Part shown: one piece after another, positions 42,459 to 52,937 of the stretch
Layout of the letters: the number at the start of each line of letters is the position of its first letter
How positions within the stretch are numbered: position 1 is the stretch's first letter
Assembly (NCBI RefSeq): GCF_026385525.1
Contig: NZ_JANIDY010000003.1
Location: 186,001 to 250,000 of the forward strand
Origin: Bombella pluederhausensis
GTDB lineage: Bacteria; Pseudomonadota; Alphaproteobacteria; Acetobacterales; Acetobacteraceae
Length of the DNA stretch: 64,000 nucleotides
Direction of reading: 5' to 3'
The notes under the pieces: generated by a model
What the model saw: the letters and a program-made list of their open reading frames with translations, nothing else
Database searches by the model: none
What the model was told of the DNA's origin: nothing
Translations under genes and position numbers: made by a program

Positions 42459-44102
42459 TTAGGGCATCGCTCCAATGGGGAGCGGCTTGAGACGGGCATT
42501 TGTGCCACGGCCTACAGCATCCGGGGCATCATGAGACAGGTCCTCATGGGCTTCGGGATGTTCGGAGGCATTGACGTCACCAACCTGTTTGGGATGGTGC
42601 AGCCCTTCATACTGGAAGGCCCCGACAGACAGCGTCTCTGCCATGGTGGGCAGGTTCTTGGAATCCCATCCACCGCCGAGACTGCGGATCAGCGAGACGT
42701 CAGCCTGATACAGTCTTGTGGCAACTTCCACCTGTGTGATGCGGCTGTGCAGGGTGTTTTCCTGACTGAAGATGGCATCCAGATAGGTACCCACACCGCC
42801 CTGATAGAGCGTCATGGTCATGTTCTGGGTTTCCAGATTGGCATTGACGGCCTTTTCCAGAGCCTGATTTTCCAGATTCAGACGGTTGGTGCGGGAGAGA
42901 CCATCTTCCACTTCACGGAAGGCAGAGAGTACGGTCGTGCGATACTGGTCCCGTGTTTCCCGATAAGCCGACCATGAACGCTGAAGTTCTGCCCGATGCA
43001 CACCGCCATCAAAGAGCGGGATGCTCATACGGGCACCATAGGTCCAGAGTGAGTTGGCCAGATTGGCCAGCTTGAAGCCATTAGCCTCAAACCCGGCATC
43101 CGCATTGAGAGAGAAATGTGGATAGAAAGCGGCACGGGCAATACCGATGGCCCGGTTGGCCTGTGCCATTTCGCGTTCTGCGCTGGCAATGTCAGGTCGC
43201 CGCTCCAGCAGACCGGACGGCACACCTGTGGGGATGTTGGGCTGGTGGAAGTCCAGCGCCTTGACCGGGTCGATATGGAAGCTGGAAGGCGCACTGTTGG
43301 TCAGCACGGCAATGGCGTGTTCCGTCACCTCACGGGCAGCCTGAATGTCATACAGGGCGGCCTGTGTGGTGTAGAGCTGGGCTTCGGCACGGGCGAGGTC
43401 CAGCCGTGGAGCGGCCTTATATTGCAGCTGCGTCTTGGTGACTTCCAGAGCCCGCCGGTAATAGGCGATGGACTGCTGGTAGATGGCGATCTGCGCATCA
43501 TAGCCACGCAGCTGGATGTAATCGCTGGCCAGTTCGGCTTCCAGACTCAGCCGTGCCATGGCGAAGCGGGCAGCTTCCTGTTGGGCGGCCTGCCGGTTCA
43601 TGCGGACACGGTTGCGGATAGAAGACCAGATATCTGGCTCCCAAGAGGCCAGACCGGCATATTCTTCCTGTGTCTGGGTCAGCGTAGCCCCGTTACGGAA
43701 CAGCCTGTCTGCCGACTGTTTGTTGTCAGACCCGCCAGCCTCAAGGTTGAAATGCGGGAGCAGATCGGCTCGTGCCTTAGCAACGAGGGAGCGAGCCTGA
43801 AGGAAGCGCTCTGCTGCGGCCTGAAGGTCACCATTCTCGGCAATGGCCCGGTCTTCAAGCTGGTTCAGCAGCGGGTCATGAAAGAGCGTCCACCAGTCGC
43901 TGGGGAGGGTCGCATCCGCTGGCTGGGCCACGGCGAAAGGCGCCTGCCCCTGCCAGCTGTCCGGCACGACAAAATGAGGCTTCTCATAGCGTGGAGCGAG
44001 GTCACAGGCTCCGAGGCTCGTCAGGGCCAGCAGGCCACCACCAAGAGCGGCTTTGCGAGCCAGCCGGCCCAGCCTGTGACGGGTCTTCTTCATGGTGGTC
44101 AT
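42459..44102 (-). CDS. RND efflux outer-membrane lipoprotein (NodT/OprM family)
   Basis: 547 residues. A lipobox with Cys in SLGACDLAPRYEKP is followed by two outer-membrane-factor repeats, recognisable from ASWEPDIWSSIRNRVR and YRTTVLSAFREVEDGLS. The family motif LLERRPDIASAEREMAQANRAIGIARAAFYPHFSL lies between them. It forms the trimeric exit duct of a tripartite pump. A C-terminal His/Pro/Glu-rich extension of about 60 residues is longer than usual. The ATG shares one base with the adaptor stop. Last gene of the permease-adaptor-duct operon. Confidence 0.92.
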   Translation of the reverse strand: MTTMKKTRHRLGRLARKAALGGGLLALTSLGACDLAPRYEKPHFVVPDSWQGQAPFAVAQPADATLPSDWWTLFHDPLLNQLEDRAIAENGDLQAAAERFLQARSLVAKARADLLPHFNLEAGGSDNKQSADRLFRNGATLTQTQEEYAGLASWEPDIWSSIRNRVRMNRQAAQQEAARFAMARLSLEAELASDYIQLRGYDAQIAIYQQSIAYYRRALEVTKTQLQYKAAPRLDLARAEAQLYTTQAALYDIQAAREVTEHAIAVLTNSAPSSFHIDPVKALDFHQPNIPTGVPSGLLERRPDIASAEREMAQANRAIGIARAAFYPHFSLNADAGFEANGFKLANLANSLWTYGARMSIPLFDGGVHRAELQRSWSAYRETRDQYRTTVLSAFREVEDGLSRTNRLNLENQALEKAVNANLETQNMTMTLYQGGVGTYLDAIFSQENTLHSRITQVEVATRLYQADVSLIRSLGGGWDSKNLPTMAETLSVGAFQYEGLHHPKQVGDVNASEHPEAHEDLSHDAPDAVGRGTNARLKPLPIGAMP

Positions 44103-45301
44103 CAGTCATCATCTCCGGATTCTTCCCAGCCGCTCTGGTTATAGCCACGGGCAGGTGTCACGACATGGACGGGGTCACCTTCCAGAAGGTCAGCCGGCGG
44201 GTTGTTGATGATGCGGTCTTCAGCCGTGATGCCAGCCTGAACCTCGGTAGAACTGTCTGCCATCTTGCCGACACGGATATTCTTGAAGTGAACCGTGTTC
44301 TTCTGGTCCACGGTTGCCACCTGCATTCCCTTTTCCTGAAAGACGAGGGAGCCGGTTGGAATCTTCAGCAGATGGGAGGCGTTGTTATTAGCTTTCAAAG
44401 CCACGGAGGCAAAGGTCCCCGGCCAGAGGGCATGATCGGCATTATCCACGGTGAACTCGGAGACAGCCGTTCGTGTATTGGGGTCATAGCCAAGGGAAGC
44501 TGTCAGGAACTTGGCGGTGAAGGTCCGGTCCGGGTACTGGGGAACGTGGATTTCCGCTGTCAGCCCGTCTGTCAGCATATAGGAGAAGATTTCTGGCACA
44601 GAGATGAACAGACGCAGGCGGTGTGTATCGGCCACGGTAAAGAGTTCGGACGCTCCCCCCGTGGCGTTGAGCTGCCCGCCCCCACTATTGACGTAATCAC
44701 CCACATTGATGGAACGAGCTGTCACGACACCATCAAAGGGCGCTACGATCTGCTTGAATTTCTCTAGGGCGGCGAAGTGGTCCACATTGCGCTGGGCGGC
44801 TTCCATCTTGGCATAGGCAGCCTGTTCATCCGCTGTGGCAACAGAGACGGACTGACCAGACACAGCCTGAGAGTGCCCCATAGCCCGCCAGCGGTTGGCA
44901 GTGACGGAGGCTAGATTATACTTGGCCTTCTGTGCATCCAGATCAGCCAGTGCCTGAGCGTACTGGGCATCCAGCGCCGGGGCGTTGATTTCGGCCAGTA
45001 CGTCACCCTGATGAACAATGGCACCGTAATCCTTGTACCACATCTTCACATAGCCGGAGACCTGAGCGTAGATCGGAGCCTGATACCAGGCATCAATCGT
45101 GCCGGGGAGTGTGAGGCTCACCTTGCTGTCGGCCTTGTGGGGCAGGATGATGGCCACATTGGGTACAGCATTCTGCTCGGCTACCTCATGCAGGTGGGCA
45201 TTATGGGTCATGCGGCCAAGCAGAAGCACAATGATGTAAAGGCCAAGCACCAGGGCGATCAGGCCGAGCAGTAATTTACGTTTGCGGGGCATGCTGGCCA
45301 T
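44102..45301 (-). CDS. RND efflux periplasmic adaptor (membrane fusion protein)
   Basis: 399 residues. It has an N-terminal membrane anchor (GLIALVLGLYIIVLLLG), a lipoyl-like half (YAQVSGYVKMWYKDYGAIVHQGDVLAEINAPALD), a helical hairpin, the second lipoyl half (FKQIVAPFDGVVTARSINVGDYV), then beta-barrel and membrane-proximal domains. It bridges the permease and the outer-membrane duct. Start and stop each overlap the neighbours by one base (TGATG), indicating tight coupling. An acidic end GDDD is unusual but harmless. Confidence 0.92.
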   Translation of the reverse strand: MASMPRKRKLLLGLIALVLGLYIIVLLLGRMTHNAHLHEVAEQNAVPNVAIILPHKADSKVSLTLPGTIDAWYQAPIYAQVSGYVKMWYKDYGAIVHQGDVLAEINAPALDAQYAQALADLDAQKAKYNLASVTANRWRAMGHSQAVSGQSVSVATADEQAAYAKMEAAQRNVDHFAALEKFKQIVAPFDGVVTARSINVGDYVNSGGGQLNATGGASELFTVADTHRLRLFISVPEIFSYMLTDGLTAEIHVPQYPDRTFTAKFLTASLGYDPNTRTAVSEFTVDNADHALWPGTFASVALKANNNASHLLKIPTGSLVFQEKGMQVATVDQKNTVHFKNIRVGKMADSSTEVQAGITAEDRIINNPPADLLEGDPVHVVTPARGYNQSGWEESGDDD

Positions 45302-48300
45302 CAGACGGTCTCCTTATGACGCGCATTACGGTTGTGGATGATTGCATAGACACAGGGAACAAAGAGCAGTGTGGAAAGCGTGGCGACAATCAGCCCGCCG
45401 ATCACGGCCCGGCCCAGTGGGGCATTGGTGGAGTTGGAGGTGGCCATGGGGATCATGCCCACGATCATGGCAAGGGCGGTCATCAGCACGGGGCGGATAC
45501 GCTCCCGTCCGGCTTCCGTTGCGGCCCGGAGGGCATCACCATGCATCTCGATCCGTTCTCTGGCGAAGGACACCACAAGGATGGAGTTCGCTGTGGCTGT
45601 ACCCATGCACATGATGGCACCTGTCAGGGCCGGAACGGACAGGCGTGTCCCGGTCAGGAACAGGGCCCAGGCGATCCCTGCCAGTGCCCCCGGTAGAGCG
45701 GTGATGATGATGAATGGGTCTGTCCATGACTGGAAGTTGACGACAATCAGTAGATAGATCAGCACGATGGAGACCATCAGACCGATGATGAGCTGGCCAT
45801 AGGCGCTATACATGGTCACAGCGGCACCGTGAATCTCCGTTGCGGCCGTTTTGGGCAGCAGCGGTTTCGTGTCGCTGATGACCTTCTTCACGTCCGTCAG
45901 CACGGCCCCAAGGTCCCGGCCCTCGGTGGAGACATAGATGTCCACTTCCGGCATGGAGTTGAAGTGGGAGACCTCACCCGGTGTTCCTGTCGGCACAACG
46001 GTACTGATGCTGCCGAGAAGCTGATCGCCTGTGCCGGTCGGATTGCCATCCCCCTTATCCACCGGAATGGTCAGAAGGTCGCTCAGATGTGTGAGCTGGT
46101 CCTGAGACACATAGGTGTTCAGCGGGAAGGTGACGTCATTGCTGGGGTCGAGCCAGAATTGTGGGTCCACCGTGCTGGAGCCGGAAAGTGTCATCAGCTG
46201 GTTGTTGGCGAGGTCGGCCTCTGTCAGACCCGTGGCCTGACTGAAGGTACGGTTGCCACGGATCATCAGGGTCGGCGTCTTCATCGTCTGCTGGATGACA
46301 ACATCGGCAGCACCCGGAATATGGCGCAGGCGGCTTATGATCTTGCGGGCATAATCATAATTGTCTGCAATATCCGGCCCGTTGATCTGGATGTCGATCG
46401 GAGAGGGAGAACCGAAATTGAGAATCTTCGCTGTCAGGTCTGCCGGCTGGAAGGTGAAGACCGTCCCGGGGAAGTGGGCGGACAGGTCCTTGCGCAGCAG
46501 GGCACGGTAATCCCAGACAGGGGACGCCTCGTTCTTCAGCGTGACGGTCAGGTCACAATCCTGCGTTCCGATGGTCGGGGTGGGGATGAAGGCCTGGTTA
46601 TGGGCGCCTTCTGGCAGACCACAGTTGCTGACGATTTCTTCAACCTGACCCGGCAGATCGGCTTCAATACGGTCAGAGACCAGAGCGGCAATACGTCCGG
46701 CTACTTCGATACGGGTCCCCAGCGGGGCACGCATATGCATCTGAAGCGCATTGGACTTCGTTTCAGGAAAGAAGTCCCGTCCTGCTGTGAAGTAAAGCCC
46801 CAGTGACAGGACGGAAATACCGAGGAAGACACCTACGAAAACCTTGCGCTGTTCCACACAGCGGACAAGCAGGGCGTAGTAGCTGTCCCGGAAGCTGTTG
46901 AATTTTTCCTCAAATCCCTGCTGGAAGCGGATGAAGAAGCCCATCACACCGCTGCGTGGCGGCAGGGGAGCAGGCCGGTTGTGGCTGTCCGTTCCATCCC
47001 CACGCTGGGCGGGGTGCCCGGCAGCTACAGCGGCGGCGTTGGCATCGGCGATATGCTGTTCTTTATCAGGAATGCCGTGGCCGTGACTGTGATCGGCCAG
47101 CAGATATTTTGCCATGGTCGGGACCAGTGTCCGGGACAGGACGAAGGAGGCGATCATGGCGAAGATGATGGCCTCTGCCATCGGGCGGAACAGATAGCCC
47201 GCTACGCCGTCCAGCTCGAAAAGCGGCAGCCACACGATACAGATGCAGGTGGTGGAGACGAAGGTCGCCGTCACGATCTGGTTGGCGGCATCAATGATGG
47301 CGGGTTCGAGCTCTTTGCCCATTTCAAGATGGGTGTCGATGTTCTCGATCATCACCGTAGCGTCATCCACAAGGATACCGACCGCCAGAGCCAGTCCACC
47401 AAGCGTCATGACGTTGATGGATTCACCCGCCCAGCTCAACCCGATGACCGAGCAGAGAATGGCCAGTGGAATGGAGGTGGCAATGATGACGGTGGAGCGC
47501 CACGACCCAAGGAAAAGCAGAACCACGATGCCGGTCAGGAAGGCGGCAGTGACCATCTCCCGCACCACGTCTTTGATGGCGTCCTTCACGAAGATGGAGG
47601 CATCGGTGAGGATGCTGACCTTCACATCATCCGGCAGGACAGCCCGCAGGCGGGGGAGGGCTTTTTTCACGCCATCCACTACGTCCAGCGTAGAGGCCTC
47701 ACCACTTTTCATGACGACCACTTCGACACCCTGACGCCCTTTGACGAGCACAAGGTTGGTCTGCGGGTGTCCGCCCCGGTACACATCGGCCACGTCATGA
47801 ACGTAGATCATGGCATTACCGACCCGTTTGACCGGAATATTGCCAATGGCCTTCATGCTCTTGGGGGTGGCGTTGGTTTGCACCATCCAGTCCACGGCAT
47901 CAATTTTCTGGTCACCGGCAGGCAGAACGATGTTCTGGTCATGCATGGCGTTCTGCACGTCCATGGCCGAGAGGTGATGCGCCCGCAGCTGGTCCTGATT
48001 CAGCGTGACCATCACGAAGCTGTCCATCCCGCCATAAGGATGCGGTACCACAGCCCCTTCCACCGTCACCAGAAGCGGGCGGACCCGGATCATGGCCAGC
48101 TTGTAGAGGTCGGAAGGTGTCTGCCTGTCTGATGTGATCTGGAGCGAGATGACCGGAACAGAAGATGCATCCAGCTTCATAATCATTGGCGCTGGAATAT
48201 TCACCGGAAGCTGCTTGATGACCGTCTGGGAAATGGCGGTCACTTCTGCTTCTGCCTCACCAATCTCCGTACCGGGCTGGAAGAAGATCGTCACGATCCC

Positions 48301-48570
48301 ACGCCCGTAATAGGAGTTGGATTCCATATGCTCGATGCCCTCCACGGTGGAGGTCACCATCAGCTCGTAATTATAGATGATACGGCCAGCAAATTCCTCA
48401 GGCAGCATCCCGCCATAGGTCCAGACAGCGGAGACCACCGGGATCTTGATATTCGGGAAGACGTCAGTCGGTGTTTTGAAGACTGACATCACCCCGAACA
48501 TCACGATCAGGATGGACAGTACCACAAAGGTCAGAGGCCGCTTTAGTGCGGTTACGACAATGGCATTCAT
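45301..48570 (-). CDS. RND efflux permease (AcrB/MdtB-like)
   Basis: 1089 residues from the ATG at 48570; a TTG at 48627 would add 19 residues without RND similarity. The protein opens MNAIVVTALKRPLTFVVLSILIVMFG, has two large periplasmic loops and 12 expected helices. Helix 4 keeps the proton-relay acids in GILVDDATVMIENI. It exports toxic compounds using proton influx. The substrate is unpredictable, but the sequence is nearer multidrug (HAE1) than heavy-metal transporters. A His-rich loop around SHGHGIPDKEQHIADAN lies after helix 6. No regulator gene is adjacent. Confidence 0.92.
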   Translation of the reverse strand: MNAIVVTALKRPLTFVVLSILIVMFGVMSVFKTPTDVFPNIKIPVVSAVWTYGGMLPEEFAGRIIYNYELMVTSTVEGIEHMESNSYYGRGIVTIFFQPGTEIGEAEAEVTAISQTVIKQLPVNIPAPMIMKLDASSVPVISLQITSDRQTPSDLYKLAMIRVRPLLVTVEGAVVPHPYGGMDSFVMVTLNQDQLRAHHLSAMDVQNAMHDQNIVLPAGDQKIDAVDWMVQTNATPKSMKAIGNIPVKRVGNAMIYVHDVADVYRGGHPQTNLVLVKGRQGVEVVVMKSGEASTLDVVDGVKKALPRLRAVLPDDVKVSILTDASIFVKDAIKDVVREMVTAAFLTGIVVLLFLGSWRSTVIIATSIPLAILCSVIGLSWAGESINVMTLGGLALAVGILVDDATVMIENIDTHLEMGKELEPAIIDAANQIVTATFVSTTCICIVWLPLFELDGVAGYLFRPMAEAIIFAMIASFVLSRTLVPTMAKYLLADHSHGHGIPDKEQHIADANAAAVAAGHPAQRGDGTDSHNRPAPLPPRSGVMGFFIRFQQGFEEKFNSFRDSYYALLVRCVEQRKVFVGVFLGISVLSLGLYFTAGRDFFPETKSNALQMHMRAPLGTRIEVAGRIAALVSDRIEADLPGQVEEIVSNCGLPEGAHNQAFIPTPTIGTQDCDLTVTLKNEASPVWDYRALLRKDLSAHFPGTVFTFQPADLTAKILNFGSPSPIDIQINGPDIADNYDYARKIISRLRHIPGAADVVIQQTMKTPTLMIRGNRTFSQATGLTEADLANNQLMTLSGSSTVDPQFWLDPSNDVTFPLNTYVSQDQLTHLSDLLTIPVDKGDGNPTGTGDQLLGSISTVVPTGTPGEVSHFNSMPEVDIYVSTEGRDLGAVLTDVKKVISDTKPLLPKTAATEIHGAAVTMYSAYGQLIIGLMVSIVLIYLLIVVNFQSWTDPFIIITALPGALAGIAWALFLTGTRLSVPALTGAIMCMGTATANSILVVSFARERIEMHGDALRAATEAGRERIRPVLMTALAMIVGMIPMATSNSTNAPLGRAVIGGLIVATLSTLLFVPCVYAIIHNRNARHKETV

Positions 48571-48843
48571 GGGCAGAACTGTTCCAGTTATTCCAGAGGC
48601 AGAAGGAAGTTGGAACAACTTAGGCAAAAATGGCGGGAAGGCGTATTAAATACTGTTTTAGTCTGCTTTATGACGGCTCTGTAAGAAAAGCCGTTACTGT
48701 CCCTAGCTTAGAGAGAAGGTCTCTTTCAGTATGGAAACGTCCCTGCCGGTGCTGTCTCTGCTTCCGCTAATATTACAGGAATGTCACTAATTCATGAGGG
48801 GGCGGTAGCATGAAGGTGCCGGGCCGCCCCGTTTTCATGAAGC

Positions 48844-50220
48844 TCAGTTCTTGGGGAGCTGAGCCGGTGTTTCCAATTGTGGAAGGTTTTTGCGGATGCG
48901 CCGCACGGCCCCTTCTTTCACGCCCTTACTGTTATTTCCCCAGCTCTGCCGGATGAAGCTGACAACATCGGCAATCTCTTTATCAGAGAGTGTATCTGCA
49001 AAGCTCGGCATGGCGAAGGCAGAAGGTGTTGTATGCAGGGCGTGTGTGCTGTCACCGGCCAGAATGATGTGGATGAGGGAGGTCGCATCATCCGTCATGA
49101 CAACCGGGTTCCCGGCCAGTGGAGGGAAGACTGACCCATAGCCAGCGCCATCCGTGCGGTGGCAGGCGGCGCAGCGATCCACATAAATCTGTGCACCCGG
49201 TTGGGACAGATCGGCATGGCGCAGCTTCTCGGCTGTTGTGGGGTCATAGACCCATGGTGTTTCTTTCCGGGCAGGAGCGAGCTGCATCAGGTAACGGGCG
49301 ATGGCGTGGAGGTCATCATCCTTGAAGGCATGAGCACTATGCACGATGACAGGCGACATGCCGCCAAAGCTGGCGCCGGTCCGTGCCCGCCCTGTGCGGA
49401 GGAAGTCCACAATGTCCTGTTCACTCCAGCGGCCCAGCCCCGTACGGTTTTCCTGCCGGAGGGACGGAACGACCCATTGTTCCACTACGCCACCACCGGA
49501 AAGAAAGAGTGGTCCATCCTTGGCGGTTTGGGCTTTCTCATTGAGGGCAATGCTGCGGGGGCTGTGGCAGGCGCCGCAATGGCCCGGCCCTTCCACCAGA
49601 TAGGCCCCACGGGCAAGAACAGGATCGGAGAACTGGTTGTTTGTGCTATGCTGGGCCGACTGGATGGAGGGTGAAAACAGCCAGCGCCAGATATGCAGTG
49701 GCCAGCGCATGGAAAGTGGCCAGATGATGCCATTGGCCGGAGGGTCAACAGGCTGTGGTGTAACCCCTCGCTGGAAATAGACATAGAGTGCATGAATGTC
49801 CGCTTTGCTCAGCCTCGCATAGGAGGGATAGGGCATGGCGGGATAAAGGGCGCTGCCATCTTTGCGGATGCCGAGCTGAACAGCTCTGGCAAATTCTGCC
49901 TCTGTATAACGGCCAATACCATGGACCGGGTCTGGTGAGATGTTGGTGGAATAGATGGTGCCTATGGGCAGTTTGAAGGGCATTCCACCACTATAGGGTG
50001 GTCGGCCGGGCTGGCTGTGGCAGGCGGCGCAGTCTCCCAGAATGGCCTGGTAATGGCCTTCTTCAATCAGCCCGGCAGGGAGAGGGGCATCCGCTGCCTG
50101 TGCCGTGCGGGTAGGCAGAGCGGCGCCAGCCAGACCGAGCAGGCCAAGCCCAGCCATCAAGAGCGGGCGGAGAGCGGATGAGAGCGTCTTGCTGGAGGAA
50201 CGGGAGAACAGGGAGGTCAT
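48844..50220 (-). CDS. Tri-heme cytochrome c subunit of a gluconate-type dehydrogenase
   Basis: 458 residues with a signal peptide (cleavage near AQA) and three CxxCH heme sites: CAACHSQ, CGACHSP and CAACHRT, each with a later methionine candidate. Such subunits take electrons from a flavoprotein dehydrogenase and pass them to ubiquinone on the periplasmic face. The ATG overlaps the stop of the GMC gene in ATGA. The set subunit 3 / GMC / cytochrome matches membrane-bound gluconate, 2-ketogluconate or sorbitol dehydrogenases of acetic acid bacteria. No PQQ domain is present. Confidence 0.92.
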   Translation of the reverse strand: MTSLFSRSSSKTLSSALRPLLMAGLGLLGLAGAALPTRTAQAADAPLPAGLIEEGHYQAILGDCAACHSQPGRPPYSGGMPFKLPIGTIYSTNISPDPVHGIGRYTEAEFARAVQLGIRKDGSALYPAMPYPSYARLSKADIHALYVYFQRGVTPQPVDPPANGIIWPLSMRWPLHIWRWLFSPSIQSAQHSTNNQFSDPVLARGAYLVEGPGHCGACHSPRSIALNEKAQTAKDGPLFLSGGGVVEQWVVPSLRQENRTGLGRWSEQDIVDFLRTGRARTGASFGGMSPVIVHSAHAFKDDDLHAIARYLMQLAPARKETPWVYDPTTAEKLRHADLSQPGAQIYVDRCAACHRTDGAGYGSVFPPLAGNPVVMTDDATSLIHIILAGDSTHALHTTPSAFAMPSFADTLSDKEIADVVSFIRQSWGNNSKGVKEGAVRRIRKNLPQLETPAQLPKN

Positions 50221-52010
50221 GCGCTTACCATCGGGCCGGGATTACGGAGATAGGTCCGGCGGATGTGATAGGCGGACCAGTACGCCAGTGCGGCTACCAG
50301 CCCGGTCGGGTTGTAGCCCATCCCCTGCGGAAAGGCGCTGGAGCCAATGACGAACAGATTAGAGACATCCCAGCTTTGCAGATAGCGGTTCAGGGCGCTG
50401 GTTTTTGGATTTTCCCCCATAATGACACCACCATTGAGATGGGTTGTCTGATAGACACGGCTATCGAAAGGCTGACCCTGCTGGAGGCTGTTCAGGCCGA
50501 TGCGTGTGGCCCCCATGGTCTGAGCAATGTCGCCGATATGCTTGACGACATACTGGTTCATGCGGATGTCGTTGTCCTTCCATGTGAAGGTCATCCGGAG
50601 CATGGGCTGGCCATAAGCGTTGCGCCATGTGGGGTCCAGGTCGAGATAGACATCCCGGTAGGCCATGTTGCTCCCATGAGCATCAATGCCGAATGAGTGC
50701 CTGTATTGGTCGATCACTGCGGACTTGTAGGCACTGCCCCAGCGTGGTTCTCCCTTGCCGCCGCTGCCCTGTGCAGCGGCAATGGGTTTCAGCCCGGCCT
50801 GATTGACCCAGATGGGTGACCCGCCGATGAAGCCTGCCTTACCTCGGTCGAAACCGGGCTGATTGAAGTCATCAATAGCGACACCGGCCCCGCCTGCTCC
50901 CACAAACTGGCTTGTGAAGCGGTCTTTCGGGAGCCAGATGCGGGAGGATGTGATGGTCTGATAGGTGAAGTTACGACCAATCGTGCCGGTCTGGGTGACG
51001 GGGTCGTAGGGTTTGCCGATGCCCGAAACCAGCATGAGATGGACATTATGCAGCTGGAAGGCACTGAGAATGACGAGGTCGGCTTCAAGTGTTTTTTCGG
51101 ATTGGATCTTAAGGTCGGCATACCGCACGCCAGTGGCTTTCTTGCGGGTATCATCCAGCATGATTTCCAGAACCTGCGCTTCAGTAATGAGTGTGAAGCG
51201 TTTGTCCCGCCGTAGGGTAGGCAGGATGTTCACATTGGGCGAGGCTTTGGAATAGAGATAGCAGGCATAGCCGCTGCAATAACCGCAGAAGTTGCATGGC
51301 CCCATCTGGCAGCCATAGGGGTTTGTGTAAGGCTGGGACGCATTGGCAGCAGGAATGCTGAAAGGATGGTAGCCTGTTTCGGCAGCGGCCTTGCGGAATA
51401 CGCTGGCTGAGAAAGTATCAGCCATTGGGGGGAGAGGGAAATGGTCGGAGCGATCCGGGGCAAAGATGTTGCCTTTCCCGGTCTTCTGTCCTCGTACGGA
51501 GGCGGCTTCTCCTGACGTGCCGAAAACTTTTTCAGCCTTATCGAAGAAGGGCTCCAACTCTTTGTAAGTGACCCCGTAATCCTGAAGATGCATGTCTTTG
51601 GGGATGAATTTCTGCCCATAGCGCTCGATGGTGGCGCTACGCAGGCGCAGATCATCCTCTGTGGCCCGGAAATGGCAGCCTGACCAGTGCAGACCTGCTC
51701 CACCAACCCCTTCTCCGGGCAGGAAGGCGGCTAACTGGCGGTAGGGGAGGGCTGTCTGGTCAGGGCGGTTGCGGATGGTCAGGGAGGTGCGGGAGAGCTT
51801 CTGGAACAGACGTTTACGCACGGCCCCACGCAGCTCATCAATTGAGCTCGGATAGGTGCCTTCCACGGCGGTGCTGTGGTCGTGCCCACGTTCCAGCATG
51901 GTAACGGTCAGTCCGGCCTCGGTCAGTTCCTTGGCCATGATGCTGCCAGCCCAGCCCGCTCCGATAATCAGGACGTCCGGCCGTTTCGGGGGAGATGTCT
52001 CGTCTGTCAT
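50217..52010 (-). CDS. GMC-family flavoprotein, large subunit of gluconate-type dehydrogenase
   Basis: 597 residues. The FAD Rossmann site is VLIIGAGWAGSIMAKELTEAGLTV near the N-terminus. A cysteine-rich CNFCGYCSGYAC segment lies in the middle, and the C-terminal GMC region NLFVIGSSAFPQGMGYNPTG contains the conserved Asn. It oxidises a sugar or sugar acid in the periplasm, exported with subunit 3 through the TAT pathway because it has no signal of its own. The CxxCxxC cluster is found in the gluconate 2-dehydrogenase group. Substrate choice among gluconate, 2-ketogluconate and polyols is undetermined. Confidence 0.9.
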   Translation of the reverse strand: MTDETSPPKRPDVLIIGAGWAGSIMAKELTEAGLTVTMLERGHDHSTAVEGTYPSSIDELRGAVRKRLFQKLSRTSLTIRNRPDQTALPYRQLAAFLPGEGVGGAGLHWSGCHFRATEDDLRLRSATIERYGQKFIPKDMHLQDYGVTYKELEPFFDKAEKVFGTSGEAASVRGQKTGKGNIFAPDRSDHFPLPPMADTFSASVFRKAAAETGYHPFSIPAANASQPYTNPYGCQMGPCNFCGYCSGYACYLYSKASPNVNILPTLRRDKRFTLITEAQVLEIMLDDTRKKATGVRYADLKIQSEKTLEADLVILSAFQLHNVHLMLVSGIGKPYDPVTQTGTIGRNFTYQTITSSRIWLPKDRFTSQFVGAGGAGVAIDDFNQPGFDRGKAGFIGGSPIWVNQAGLKPIAAAQGSGGKGEPRWGSAYKSAVIDQYRHSFGIDAHGSNMAYRDVYLDLDPTWRNAYGQPMLRMTFTWKDNDIRMNQYVVKHIGDIAQTMGATRIGLNSLQQGQPFDSRVYQTTHLNGGVIMGENPKTSALNRYLQSWDVSNLFVIGSSAFPQGMGYNPTGLVAALAYWSAYHIRRTYLRNPGPMVSA

Positions 52011-52016
52011 GAAGGG

Positions 52017-52796
52017 TCAGCCCTCCTCGTCATTCTGGAAAGCAGGGCTGTACGGGTTCGCTTTGGGCGGCATCCCGACTGGGCCAAACGGGTAAGGAGC
52101 ACCTTCCTGATTAATCCAGTCCATGAAGTCGGCCCGTGCCCCGGGGAAGCCCATCATCTTCCAGCCTTCCATGTTGTGGTTGCCCCCATAGGCAGGGTCG
52201 GAGAAGGCGCCTTCCAGCGTGTTGGTACGAAGCTGCTCAAAGAAGGCAGCGCCGGGAATGTCGTTGAAGCGAAGCGTGTTGCTCTCCAGAGCGTGCAGCA
52301 CGTTATCCTGCTGTTCTGGGGGGAGTGCAGCGAACAGGGCGTTATAGCGTATCAGGCAATGGGTATTGATTGGCGTAATGGCCCCTCGATACAGGTCCCG
52401 CGGTGTGTAAGGGAGTTGATAGCCCAGCTCAGGCGGTCCTTCCACGAAAGGGGCCTGCATGTACCATAAAGCACCAAGGCCGTAGGGTGTGTTCATCTGC
52501 TTATCGATGAAGCGGGGCACGCCGAGTGCCTGCGCTCCCGGCCCATTCTCATCCTGCGGAAAGAGGCGTTCGCAGGCATGGTAGAGAAAAAGATATTCTT
52601 CCTGATTGAAGAAGGTGGGCTTGTAATGGGCCGGGTCGCCATCATCCTGTGGCTGAGGAGCGGGCTGGTCGGGATTGGCCTGTGCCGCACGGCCAAGCAG
52701 AGGTGTGCTGGAGAGGGAGGCTGCTCCCCCCATGAAGCCACGGCGGGATAGTGAGGCTTTGACACTATGGAAAGAAAAGACGGGAGATGATGTCAT
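52017..52796 (-). CDS. Gluconate 2-dehydrogenase subunit 3 family protein (TAT-exported)
   Basis: 259 residues from the ATG at 52796 (the frame is open to 52895 without signal-like sequence). A twin-arginine signal SRRGFMGGAASL is followed by the subunit 3 body (NQEEYLFLYHACERLFPQDENGPGA, LRYNALFAALPP type helices, FFEQLRTNTLEGAFSDPAYGGN). This small subunit escorts and stabilises the GMC subunit. It is first in the operon, 6 bases before the GMC gene. Ribosome-site support for the start is weak. Confidence 0.88.
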   Translation of the reverse strand: MTSSPVFSFHSVKASLSRRGFMGGAASLSSTPLLGRAAQANPDQPAPQPQDDGDPAHYKPTFFNQEEYLFLYHACERLFPQDENGPGAQALGVPRFIDKQMNTPYGLGALWYMQAPFVEGPPELGYQLPYTPRDLYRGAITPINTHCLIRYNALFAALPPEQQDNVLHALESNTLRFNDIPGAAFFEQLRTNTLEGAFSDPAYGGNHNMEGWKMMGFPGARADFMDWINQEGAPYPFGPVGMPPKANPYSPAFQNDEEG

Positions 52797-52937
52797 CGCA
52801 CAGTGTGGCCCAGCCGGAAATGTGAAAAGAAGCTCATGGGAATGGCAGGATGGAAAAAATGACAGCGGAACACAAGTGAAACCGCTGTCATTCATATATC
52901 TTTTCGTCTGGTGTTCTGCCTGTTCCGCTACTTTCTA